From: Acidobacteriota bacterium
GTDB taxonomy: Bacteria; Acidobacteriota; Terriglobia; UBA7540
Reading direction: 5' to 3'
DNA: 5,230 nt
Assembly (NCBI GenBank): GCA_003165615.1
Contig: PLWR01000262.1
Location: 1-5,230, forward strand
Position numbers and translations under genes: made by a program
Part shown: piece after piece, positions 1 through 4,734 of the stretch
Layout: every line of letters begins with the position of its first letter
Numbering within the stretch: the stretch's first letter is position 1
Notes under the pieces: model-generated
Database searches by the model: none
What the model was told of the DNA's origin: nothing
Seen by the model: the letters and a program-made list of their open reading frames with translations, nothing else

Positions 1-271
1 CGCGCGCCAACTCGACGCAGCGGGGCCGCATGAACTCGATGTAAGCCTGCGTGGATTCATGCCGGTCGTCAAAGGACCGCTTCTCTTTCGTCTCGCCCCA
101 GAAAACCTCGTAATTCCGATTGGAATTGAAAGGCGGGTCGATGTAAATCAGGTCCACGCAGGAGTCAGGCAGTTTCTTCAACTGCTCAAGGTTATCGCCG
201 CAATAGATGACGCGCGTATCGACCAGCGCCGACGGTTTTCCGGTGGTTTTGGCTACAGTCTCGTTCACCAT
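1..271 (-). CDS. Site-specific DNA methyltransferase (N4/N6 type), N-terminal part, cut by the window edge
   Basis: The first 90 codons are visible; the C-terminal part lies beyond the left edge. The translation contains YCGDNLEQLKKLPD (residues 23-36) followed by DLIYIDPPFNSNRNY (40-54). This is the standard N-terminal block of the PF01555 adenine/cytosine amino-methyltransferases, with catalytic motif IV DPPF at 45-48. Members transfer a methyl group from S-adenosylmethionine to the exocyclic amine of adenine or cytosine in a specific DNA site. Many are type III Mod subunits or orphan enzymes; which applies here cannot be told because the SAM-binding FxGxG motif and target-recognition region are outside the window. 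The ATG at 269-271 is preceded in frame, three codons upstream, by a TAA, so the start is there or at the adjacent GTG (266-268). There is no clear Shine-Dalgarno sequence. The family call is firm; the specificity is unknown. Confidence 0.9.
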   Translation of the reverse strand, partial: MVNETVAKTTGKPSALVDTRVIYCGDNLEQLKKLPDSCVDLIYIDPPFNSNRNYEVFWGETKEKRSFDDRHESTQAYIEFMRPRCVELAR

Positions 272-465
272 AATTGTGAGTTAGGGTACACCATTCTGCG
301 GCAGGATAACAGCAAGTAGCGCGTACCTGCTTCTCATGATTCCGCGGCTTTTAAGCCTTGCACCTGCTGGTAAGGGCGTGTAAATTATCGCCCCGTCGGG
401 TCGGCGCCAGCCGTTTCGGTACGACCGATTTCTACCCACACGAACATGCGCATGAAAAGCGGAAA

Positions 466-500
466 AGCCGCGGACCTTCTATGAACCGCAGGTCCGCGCT
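466..500. other. Long perfect stem-loop in the spacer
   Basis: CGCGGACCT at 469-477 pairs exactly with AGGTCCGCG at 490-498 across a 12-nt loop. Two further pairs (466-467 with 499-500) form if C468 is bulged. Read on the minus strand the stem is followed by GCTTTTCCGCTTTTC, which is only loosely T-rich. It is therefore a poor match to a standard intrinsic terminator, and no minus-strand gene close upstream would need one. It could instead be a leader structure or an operator. The pairing is seen directly; the role is unknown. Confidence 0.55.
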
Positions 501-535
501 ACTTGCTTGCTCAGGACAAAATATCCTGCAGGCGG

Positions 536-600
536 TCTGGACAAATAATCTGGACAAATCCTCCAGACAAATCCTCTGGACAAATTAGCTGGACATAGGG
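536..600. repeat. Five-copy 13-bp tandem repeat
   Basis: Units begin at 536, 549, 562, 575 and 588 and read TCTGGACAAATAA, TCTGGACAAATCC, TCCAGACAAATCC, TCTGGACAAATTA and GCTGGACATAGGG. The core is TCTGGACAAAT plus two variable bases. A looser relative (TCAGGACAAAATA) lies out of phase at 511-523. Unit 3 has TCCAGA where the others have TCTGGA, which makes it an inverted partner of its neighbours (CTGGA at 550-554 against TCCAG at 562-566). The array is not a multiple of 3 and lies in no plausible reading frame. It ends about 100 bp before the tRNA gene. Confidence 0.85.
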
Positions 601-647
601 CCGGCGCTGGCCGTGTCTGATTAACGCGACATGATTAGCGCGAAGCC

Positions 648-677
648 TTCCAAGGCCTTCGCAAACTGTGCTAGTAT
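648..677 (+). promoter_or_regulatory. Probable promoter of tRNA-Lys, extended -10 type
   Basis: TGCTAGTAT at 669-677 fits an extended -10 box (TGn followed by TAGTAT, 4 of 6 consensus bases). A weak -35, TTCCAA at 648-653, sits 18 bp upstream. Transcription would start near 684, leaving a short 5' leader before the mature tRNA at 700. The -35 overlaps a small hairpin (640-662). This is inference from box matches and position. Confidence 0.45.
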
Positions 678-699
678 TGTTCGTGCTTGTGGGTCAGAT

Positions 700-775
700 G
701 GGCCGTTAGCTCAATTGGTAGAGCAACTGACTCTTAATCAGTAGGTTGGGGGTTCGATTCCCTCACGGCTCACCA
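700..775 (+). tRNA. tRNA-Lys (anticodon CTT), CCA encoded
   Basis: A complete cloverleaf can be drawn. The acceptor GGGCCGT (700-706) pairs with ACGGCTC (765-771) through one G-U pair. The D stem is GCTC/GAGC (709-712/721-724) around AATTGGTA. The anticodon stem is ACTGA/TCAGT (726-730/738-742) with loop CTCTTAA, giving anticodon CTT at 733-735, which reads the lysine codon AAG. The variable loop is AGGTT, and the T arm is GGGGG-TTCGATT-CCCTC (748-764). The discriminator base is A772 and CCA follows at 773-775. I found no duplicated 3' end nearby that would mark it as an integration site, and no clear terminator after it. Confidence 0.97.
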
Positions 776-831
776 TTAATTCCAAGTCGGTCACCCGTGT
801 GCTACGGCGGCTATCCTTGCTTTATCCACTA

Positions 832-837
832 TATAAT
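832..837 (+). promoter_or_regulatory. TATAAT -10 box upstream of the hydrolase
   Basis: A perfect TATAAT lies 45 bp before the hydrolase start. No good -35 occurs at 16-18 bp spacing and there is no TGn extension. A start near 844 would place a small hairpin (TGCGCC 842-847 with GGCGCA 853-858) at the very 5' end of the transcript. Plausible, supported by one box only. Confidence 0.45.
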
Positions 838-881
838 GAAATGCGCCGTGGGGGCGCAATCAACAACCTAATGGGAGGCGC

Positions 882-1526
882 ATGATGAAACTTCTGAATC
901 TTGAGTTTACCCGCATCGCTCATGACACCTTCAAGATCAAAGGATCGCGCACTATCTACACCGACCCTTTCAAAGTGACGGGCCGTGATGAAGCCGACAT
1001 CGTTCTGCTCAGCCACGAGCACTTTGACCACCTCAGCCTGCCGGATCTCGACAAGGTGATTTTCCCTGGCACCACGATCGTGGCCAGCCCGCTTTGCCGC
1101 GATGGGCTTAAAGGCGTGAAGGTGAAGGAAACCCGCTTCCTCGATCCTGGTGGAAAGATCACCATCGGCAAGGTTCAGATCGAAGCCTTTCCCGCCTACA
1201 ACATCAACAAGTTTCGCGAGCCGGGCCACGCGTTTCATCCTCTGGGGGAAAAGCGTCTGGGTTTTGTGATCACCATGGATGGCACGCGCGTGTATTTCGC
1301 CGGCGACACGGACTTCATCCCGGAGATGCACGACATCGCCGTTGACATCGCCCTGTTGCCGGTTTCCGGAACCTATGTGATGACGCCGGAAGAAGCCGCG
1401 GAGGCAGCGCTGGCCATCCATCCCCAGATCGCCGTGCCCATGCACTACGGGGCGATCGTGGGGAGCGACGCCGACGCCGCAAAATTCAAAAGCTTGGTGA
1501 AACACTGCCAAGTGGAAATTATCTAA
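882..1526 (+). CDS. Metallo-beta-lactamase-fold hydrolase, UlaG-like
   Basis: This 214-residue soluble protein has the metal-site motif HxHxDH at 45-50 (SHEHFDH), a histidine-containing stretch NINKFREPGHAFHP (107-120), GDTD at 141-144 and a C-terminal metal-ligand candidate in PMHYG (H188). The set and the short length match the UlaG-like/Lactamase_B_3 group of metal-dependent hydrolases (L-ascorbate-6-phosphate lactonase relatives). They bind one or two metal ions (often Mn or Zn) and cleave ester, lactone or phosphodiester bonds. The substrate here cannot be told: there are no sugar-pathway neighbours. There is no signal peptide, so it is cytosolic. GGGAGG at 873-878 lies 3 nt from the first ATG (882) but 6 nt from the second (885), so translation may begin at the second methionine. 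The gene appears monocistronic. It is followed by an inverted heptad-repeat tract that might help end transcription. Confidence 0.93.
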   Translation: MMKLLNLEFTRIAHDTFKIKGSRTIYTDPFKVTGRDEADIVLLSHEHFDHLSLPDLDKVIFPGTTIVASPLCRDGLKGVKVKETRFLDPGGKITIGKVQIEAFPAYNINKFREPGHAFHPLGEKRLGFVITMDGTRVYFAGDTDFIPEMHDIAVDIALLPVSGTYVMTPEEAAEAALAIHPQIAVPMHYGAIVGSDADAAKFKSLVKHCQVEII

Positions 1527-1546
1527 CCATCGGGCGAGCAAAAGCT

Positions 1547-1630
1547 GTCCGTGGTCAGTTGTCCGTTGTCCTTTGCAGTTCAATGCCGAGCGCGAAAGTT
1601 TGAGGCCACTGACAACGGACTACGGACAAC
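1547..1630. repeat. Heptanucleotide repeats in two inverted arms (site A)
   Basis: The left arm (1547-1574) reads in 7-nt steps as GTCCGTG, GTCAGTT, GTCCGTT, GTCCTTT. The right arm (1607-1630) reads CACTGAC, AACGGAC, TACGGAC, AAC, which is the same unit on the other strand. The arms can pair as an imperfect hairpin (about 19 of 23 positions) with a loop of roughly 35 nt. This lies directly after the hydrolase stop, where it could act as a transcript end. About 26 nt from 1542 are almost identical to a tract near 3480, which marks a dispersed family. The right arm is interrupted by the element starting at 1631. Confidence 0.8.
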
Positions 1631-1639
1631 GGTGGTGTC

Positions 1640-1867
1640 TCAGTTTGAAATAAGCTTGGCACCCTGTTCCTTCATCAGTCGAGCCAGGGCGATCATTTTT
1701 CTGAACTCGGTCGCATAGGTTTCTGGGACCGAGACTTCTCTGCAGAAGCCTTTCGGGTCGATGCCTGCAAGCTCATCGGCATTTTTCAACACCTGAAAGT
1801 GGAACATCGCAATCTTCTGGTTCTTTCCCGCTGCACCATTGACGGCGGCTTTGATTTGTTCGATCAC
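1640..1867 (-). CDS. Small HTH-like protein carried by the inverted-repeat element
   Basis: The 75-residue protein has no signal peptide or membrane segment. I choose the GTG at 1865-1867 because it has an excellent Shine-Dalgarno, AAAGGAG (minus strand of 1874-1880), 6 nt upstream. Longer starts (ATG at 1924 or TTG at 1927) have no ribosome binding site and would add a leader with little protein character. Residues 34-66 (AGIDPKGFCREV, SVPETY, ATEFRKMIALARLM) look like helix, turn and helix. The layout recalls small HTH-like domain proteins with a hydrophobic N-terminal helix, a 'FxxxxxADEL' segment and a 'Y.TEF.K' recognition helix. I make this comparison from memory only. It may bind DNA; a target such as the element's own ends is speculation. 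The TGA stop is formed by bases inside the terminal inverted repeat (AAACTGAGAC), so the gene runs right to the element's edge. No known function. Confidence 0.7.
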   Translation of the reverse strand: MIEQIKAAVNGAAGKNQKIAMFHFQVLKNADELAGIDPKGFCREVSVPETYATEFRKMIALARLMKEQGAKLISN

Positions 1868-1873
1868 GATTCG

Positions 1874-1922
1874 CTCCTTTGGGCGCCCTTGCTGGTCGCC
1901 AAGCCAGAGGAGGGTCAAGGGC
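1874..1922 (-). promoter_or_regulatory. Ribosome binding site and structured leader of the small HTH-like gene
   Basis: Upstream of AAAGGAG (minus strand of 1874-1880), the transcript can fold with GCCCTTG (minus strand of 1916-1922) pairing to CAAGGGC (1885-1891) and CTGG pairing to CCAG (1904-1907 with 1892-1895). An alternative pairing uses CTCCT (minus strand of 1908-1912), which is complementary to the AGGAG of the Shine-Dalgarno. The ribosome binding site is solid and decides the start codon. The switch between folds is a hypothesis from base pairing by eye. Confidence 0.5.
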
Positions 1923-1956
1923 ATCAAAATCTAAACTGAGACACTACCCGGACAAC

Positions 1957-2012
1957 TGACAATCTTTCAATGATCAAATGACCCGGTCGGAAAATCACCA
2001 ATCACAAATCGC
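1957..2012. repeat. AT-richer heptad-period spacer after the propeller gene
   Basis: After the element the spacer continues in 7-nt steps, for example CAATCTT, TCAATGA, TCAAATG, then after an interruption AATCACC, AATCACA, AATCGCT, CAATGCC, the last running into the propeller gene's stop region. The sequence differs from the GTCCGTN units, but the period is the same. It could also be the downstream untranslated region of the propeller gene. No clear hairpin-plus-T-run terminator is visible. Confidence 0.5.
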
Positions 2013-3035
2013 TCAATGCCCCGGGGCCCACGCCAAGCCGTCGGCGGCGCGCCCGGCGGCGATCAGTTGATCCACATTCCACGTTTGCAGATTGATCGCC
2101 GCCACCTTCCTGCTCGCATCGCACGAGACATACGCCACCTGATTGTCAGGCCGCACCAGAATTTCCTGCGGCGCCTTGGGTACGATCACTGAGCGCACCA
2201 CGCTCATGGAACTGAGGTCCACCACGGCCACCTTGCCGAGTTCCGGCAGGGTGACGAGCAGCCATTTGCCGTCCAGCGTCGGGGCTGTGCCGTAGGCATG
2301 GCCTTCGAGCGGAATCCATTTCGTAACCTCGTTGGTCGAAGTGTCGATGACGGCGAGCTGCGGCTGGGTTTGGTCAGCGGTAAACACCCAGCGGTCGTCA
2401 ATGGAAAGCGCAATGCGCTGGGCGTGCCGCGAAACGTGAATCACCTCGATATACCGGCGCGCCTCGAGATCGAGCACGCTGATGGTGCCCACACCCACGT
2501 TTGACGTGTAGCCGCGCTTGCCGTCGCGGGTAATGGCCAGCATGTGGGATTCCGGTTGCCCGGTGGGCACCGAACCCAGAATGCGCAGGCTTTCAGGATC
2601 AATGATGGTAACGGAGTCGCCGAGCTCGGTGGTGATGTAGAGCAGGCCGTTCTGAGGTCCAATCACCGCGCAATGCGGGCGCATCGCTTTCCCCAGGTCG
2701 ATAGTATTGACCAGCCGGCGGGAGGCAATGTCAATCACCGCCACGGTGCGGCCGTCGGTGCCGGGCATGCCCACGCCGGAATTGCCATAGATGGGAACAT
2801 AGGCGAGCCGACCGTCGGGAGACGCCACCACTTCGTGGCCGGTAATGCCGCCTTCCTCCACCGTGGCGATTTGCCTGCCCTCCACCGGGTCGATGATCCC
2901 CAGCGTGTGTTCACCTTTATTCGCCACCAGCAGCAGGCCGCGTGACGGCGCGAGATCATTCTGCGCGGCCGCGCAAAGGCCCACGATCAGGCATGCCCCG
3001 GCGGCATACAGCAAACGGAAAATCCAGCTCTCCAT
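2013..3035 (-). CDS. Secreted YVTN/YncE-like seven-bladed beta-propeller protein
   Basis: The 340-residue product begins with a Sec signal peptide (MESWIFRLLYAAGACLIVGL, then CAAAQ), probably cut after AAA near residue 24. The cysteine at 21 is preceded by VGL, a poor lipobox, so a lipoprotein is less likely. The rest is a regular repeat of about 42 residues. Seven 'xVID'-type strands are visible at residues 46-50 (GIIDP), 99-102 (AVID), 143-146 (TIID), 186-189 (SVLD), 228-231 (AVID), 270-273 (AVVD) and 312-315 (AAIN). Each is followed by an 'I..G..PH.....PDG...YV' type segment, as in the YVTN-repeat and YncE families. These are binding or scaffold proteins of the periplasm or cell surface; I see no catalytic motif. 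The ATG at 3033-3035 is preferred because GGAGG (minus strand of 3044-3048) lies 8 nt upstream; an upstream ATG at 3077 would spoil the signal peptide. Ligand unknown. Confidence 0.9.
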   Translation of the reverse strand: MESWIFRLLYAAGACLIVGLCAAAQNDLAPSRGLLLVANKGEHTLGIIDPVEGRQIATVEEGGITGHEVVASPDGRLAYVPIYGNSGVGMPGTDGRTVAVIDIASRRLVNTIDLGKAMRPHCAVIGPQNGLLYITTELGDSVTIIDPESLRILGSVPTGQPESHMLAITRDGKRGYTSNVGVGTISVLDLEARRYIEVIHVSRHAQRIALSIDDRWVFTADQTQPQLAVIDTSTNEVTKWIPLEGHAYGTAPTLDGKWLLVTLPELGKVAVVDLSSMSVVRSVIVPKAPQEILVRPDNQVAYVSCDASRKVAAINLQTWNVDQLIAAGRAADGLAWAPGH

Positions 3036-3093
3036 GGTAAGAACCTCCGGAATTGTTGTTGTGTTGCGCCCCTTCAACCTTCAGCGGGATGGC

Positions 3094-3122
3094 ATTCTAT
3101 TCCATGGGCGGTTTGACTTCAA
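3094..3122 (-). promoter_or_regulatory. Probable promoter of the propeller gene
   Basis: On the minus strand, TTGAAG (3117-3122) and TAGAAT (3094-3099) are separated by exactly 17 bp. This gives 4 of 6 and 5 of 6 consensus matches. The -35 overlaps the stop codon of the DUF971 gene. Transcription would start near 3087, about 50 nt before the propeller start codon. This suggests that the propeller gene can be transcribed separately from the Mrp-DUF971 pair. Confidence 0.55.
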
Positions 3123-3469
3123 TGGCTCGAATTGGCAGCTTCCCGCAGCGCCGTACACGCGGGACATGGGCAAAGTGAGCGGAGGTAGGGGAAGGCGTAA
3201 ATGCCGCTGGAGTGGCCATCACTCCAGTAGATTTGCAGGGCATAGCGGCCCACCAACTCAGCACGCTCGGGATGCAACGGCTTCTGGCCCAGAATCGGCA
3301 GGCCTCCCACCGCCTGCTCCGCCACCGGAGCTTCTTCATCGCAGGTCGCGCACGGACACTTGCCGCGCAGGTAGCGATAGGGATACGCGCTCTGGTGGCC
3401 ATCGGACCAGTGAATCGCCAGCGTGTTGTTGCCGGCAGCGAGTTTGATCTTCGTGGGTGTTGGAGGCAT
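3119..3469 (-). CDS. DUF971 (GBBH-like N-terminal domain) protein, putative Fe-S partner of Mrp
   Basis: The 116-residue protein has the two hallmark halves of PF06155: IHWSDGHQSAYPYRYLRGKCPCATC (19-43) and YALQIYWSDGHSSGIYAFPYLRSLC (76-100). Cysteines C38, C40 and C43 form CxCxxC. A second CPCPAC follows at 100-105, just before the C-terminus. The family is small and found alone, at the N-terminus of gamma-butyrobetaine hydroxylases where it binds zinc, and at the C-terminus of the plant chloroplast Fe-S carrier HCF101, fused to an Mrp domain. Here the upstream gene on the same strand is Mrp, 159 bp away, so a role as Mrp's accessory in Fe-S cluster transfer is likely but inferred. Cytosolic. 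No good Shine-Dalgarno precedes the ATG; its upstream region is made of heptad repeats. Confidence 0.9.
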   Translation of the reverse strand: MPPTPTKIKLAAGNNTLAIHWSDGHQSAYPYRYLRGKCPCATCDEEAPVAEQAVGGLPILGQKPLHPERAELVGRYALQIYWSDGHSSGIYAFPYLRSLCPCPACTALREAANSSH

Positions 3470-3484
3470 CGCAATGAAGAAGCT

Positions 3485-3632
3485 GTCCGTCGTCAGTTGT
3501 CCGTGGTCCGTGGTCAGAAAGAGAGTCTTCAGTAGCCAGTTTTCAGTCTAAGCCCGGAACCGTACCTTTCCAGTTCCGAAGACCGACAGCGCACGACGGG
3601 CAACGGACAACGGACCACGGGCTACGGACTAT
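3485..3632. repeat. Heptanucleotide repeats in two inverted arms (site B)
   Basis: From 3485 the spacer reads GTCCGTC, GTCAGTT, GTCCGTG, GTCCGTG, GTCAGAA, AGAGAGT, CTTCAGT, AGCCAGT, TTTCAGT, keeping a 7-nt phase for nine units. From 3591 the opposite orientation reads GCACGAC, GGGCAAC, GGACAAC, GGACCAC, GGGCTAC, GGACTAT and runs into the mrp stop codon (3629-3631). The arms can pair imperfectly (about 25 of 33 positions in the best register). The tract fills most of the mrp-DUF971 spacer, so a shared transcript would carry a long stem here. Confidence 0.8.
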
Positions 3633-4693
3633 TCGATGGTAATATCCTCCGGCGTTTTCAGACTCCCCATCGTGACTTGATCCCTCAGGGCTGCGGCGAT
3701 TTCTTCAAAGGCTTTGCCGTAGATGGTGGAATCGTCCAGCGCCACGGGCTTGCCGGAATCGCTCTGCTCGCGAATCGACAAGTCGAGGGGAATCTCGCCC
3801 AGGAACGTGTAGTTGAGTTTTTTCGCGGCTTCGCGCGCGCCGCCGTGGCCGAAGATCTCTTCCCGGTGGCCGCACTGCCGGCATAGGTGGTAGCTCATAT
3901 TCTCGATGATGCCGAGAATCGGCACATTCAATTTCTGAAACATGGCGATGGCTTTGGACGCCACGGTGAGCGCCAAATCCTGCGGCGTGGAGACAATCAC
4001 CGCGCCGGTGAGCGGAATGGTCTGGCATAGGCTCAATTGGATATCTCCCGTGCCCGGCGGCATATCCATGATGAGATAGTCGAGCTCCCCCCAGCGCACG
4101 TCGCCAAGAAATTGCTGAATGGTTTTGTGCAGCATGGGGCCGCGCCAGATCACGGCTTCGTCCTTGGGCAGGAAATACGCCATGGACATGATCTTGATGC
4201 CGTACTCGACGGGTGGCTCGATTTTGCCCTCCACCACGCGCGGCGCATCGCTTCCGCCCATCAGGACGGGCACGCTGGGTCCGTAAACGTCGGTATCCAT
4301 CAGGCCCACTTTGGCGCCCGAGCGTTCGAGCGCCACCGCCAGGTTGGCCGCCACCGTGGATTTCCCCACGCCGCCTTTGCCGCTGGCCACCGCAATGGTG
4401 TACTTCACCTGGGGAATCAGGCCGCGCCCGGGGGCAGGCGCGGGAGCAGGAGCGAGCAAATGGATTTCCACGTGGGCAACGCCCAGCGCCTCCACCGCCG
4501 CATGCGCCTGCGCCATCAAGTGGTCACGCGCCGGGCCCGCGGGCGTGGCCAGTTGCAGGGCGAACGTCACGCGGTTATCACCCACTTCCAATTCCTTGAC
4601 ATAGCCCATCGTCACGATGTCGCGCCCGACGTTGGGGTCCTTTACCGCTCGAAGGGCGTTCACCACATCTTGCGGGCTGATTCGGCTGCTCAT
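3629..4693 (-). CDS. mrp: Mrp/ApbC-family iron-sulfur cluster carrier ATPase
   Basis: The 354-residue cytosolic protein combines an N-terminal MIP18/DUF59 domain (about 6-80), a Pro-Ala linker (81-91) and a ParA/MinD-like P-loop ATPase (97-340). The deviant Walker A is GKGGVGKST (105-113). DTDVYGPSVP (133-142), DYLIMDMPPGTGD (205-217) and STPQDLALTVA (235-245) are all signature blocks. CRQC at 271-274 inside ENMSYHLCRQCG supplies the CxxC pair that holds a bridging [4Fe-4S] cluster at the dimer interface. These proteins carry Fe-S clusters to apo-targets using ATP. One oddity is that the DUF59 segment usually written TTPACP reads ATPAGP (50-55), so the conserved cysteine is a glycine. The ATG at 4691-4693 has GGAGA 6 nt upstream (minus strand of 4700-4704). 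First gene of the leftward group, followed by the DUF971 gene. Confidence 0.96.
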   Translation of the reverse strand: MSSRISPQDVVNALRAVKDPNVGRDIVTMGYVKELEVGDNRVTFALQLATPAGPARDHLMAQAHAAVEALGVAHVEIHLLAPAPAPAPGRGLIPQVKYTIAVASGKGGVGKSTVAANLAVALERSGAKVGLMDTDVYGPSVPVLMGGSDAPRVVEGKIEPPVEYGIKIMSMAYFLPKDEAVIWRGPMLHKTIQQFLGDVRWGELDYLIMDMPPGTGDIQLSLCQTIPLTGAVIVSTPQDLALTVASKAIAMFQKLNVPILGIIENMSYHLCRQCGHREEIFGHGGAREAAKKLNYTFLGEIPLDLSIREQSDSGKPVALDDSTIYGKAFEEIAAALRDQVTMGSLKTPEDITIE

Positions 4694-4734
4694 GCATCTT
4701 CTCCGTGGAAATTCTCGAAATGCGCAGAACTTTC

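Larger units (their letters stand above)
272..699. other. Gene-free spacer between the methyltransferase and tRNA-Lys
   Basis: No open frame here has a family-like translation or a convincing ribosome binding site. The spacer separates a leftward methyltransferase from a rightward tRNA, so it should hold two divergent promoters. Only the tRNA promoter can be proposed with any support. It contains the stem-loop at 466-500, the 13-bp repeat array at 536-600, a near-palindrome ending that array (599-612) and a short hairpin at 640-662 with arms GCGAAG and CTTCGC. Confidence 0.6.
1631..1948 (-). mobile_element. 318-bp MITE-like element carrying one small gene
   Basis: The ends are GGTGGTGTCTCAGTTT (1631-1646) and the reverse complement of GGTAGTGTCTCAGTTT (1933-1948). 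This makes 16-bp terminal inverted repeats identical at 15 positions. They are bounded by an exact 8-bp duplication. The element is too short for a transposase, and its only gene is a 75-residue protein, so it must have been moved in trans if it moves at all. Among insertion sequence families with 8-bp duplications, IS1595, IS66, IS256 and ISL3 are candidates for the source, but I cannot assign one. Orientation is given as that of the internal gene. Seen directly: repeats, duplication, gene. Inferred: transposition. Confidence 0.7.
1623..1956. repeat. 8-bp target site duplication flanking the small element
   Basis: CGGACAAC at 1623-1630 and CGGACAAC at 1949-1956 are exact direct repeats that abut the outer ends of the two terminal inverted repeats with no gap. 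Deleting 1631-1956 (the element plus one copy) gives TACGGAC followed by AACTGAC, a complete unit of the local heptad repeat. This fits insertion into a pre-existing repeat tract. Because the tract is itself repetitive, part of the match could be chance, but the exact abutment and restored phase argue against that. Confidence 0.7.

Noticed and set aside
358..588. Small plus-strand frame ending in the 13-bp repeat array
   Set aside because: No ribosome binding site, no recognisable domain, and its last third is just the translated tandem repeat.
536..600. CRISPR array
   Set aside because: The repeat is 13 bp and contiguous, with no unique spacers and no cas genes nearby.
700..775. tRNA-Lys as an integration site for a genomic island
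   Set aside because: No direct repeat of the tRNA 3' end, integrase or foreign-looking genes are seen in the window.
822..1583. Long minus-strand frame of 253 codons over the hydrolase
   Set aside because: It is the antisense shadow of the metallo-hydrolase gene, rich in His/Arg/Gly with no family look; the plus-strand product has clear metal-binding motifs.
1868..1927. Longer N-terminus for the small HTH-like gene (TTG at 1927 or ATG at 1924)
   Set aside because: No ribosome binding site precedes either codon, while the GTG at 1867 has AAAGGAG at ideal spacing, and the extra stretch overlaps inverted-repeat sequence and hairpin arms.
2973..2975. Lipoprotein cysteine in the propeller signal peptide
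   Set aside because: The residues before Cys21 are V-G-L; leucine at -1 does not fit a lipobox, and AAA-Q just after it is a good signal peptidase I site.
3036..3077. Upstream start for the propeller protein at 3077
   Set aside because: It would put a charged stretch before the signal peptide and bury the GGAGG that fits the start at 3035.
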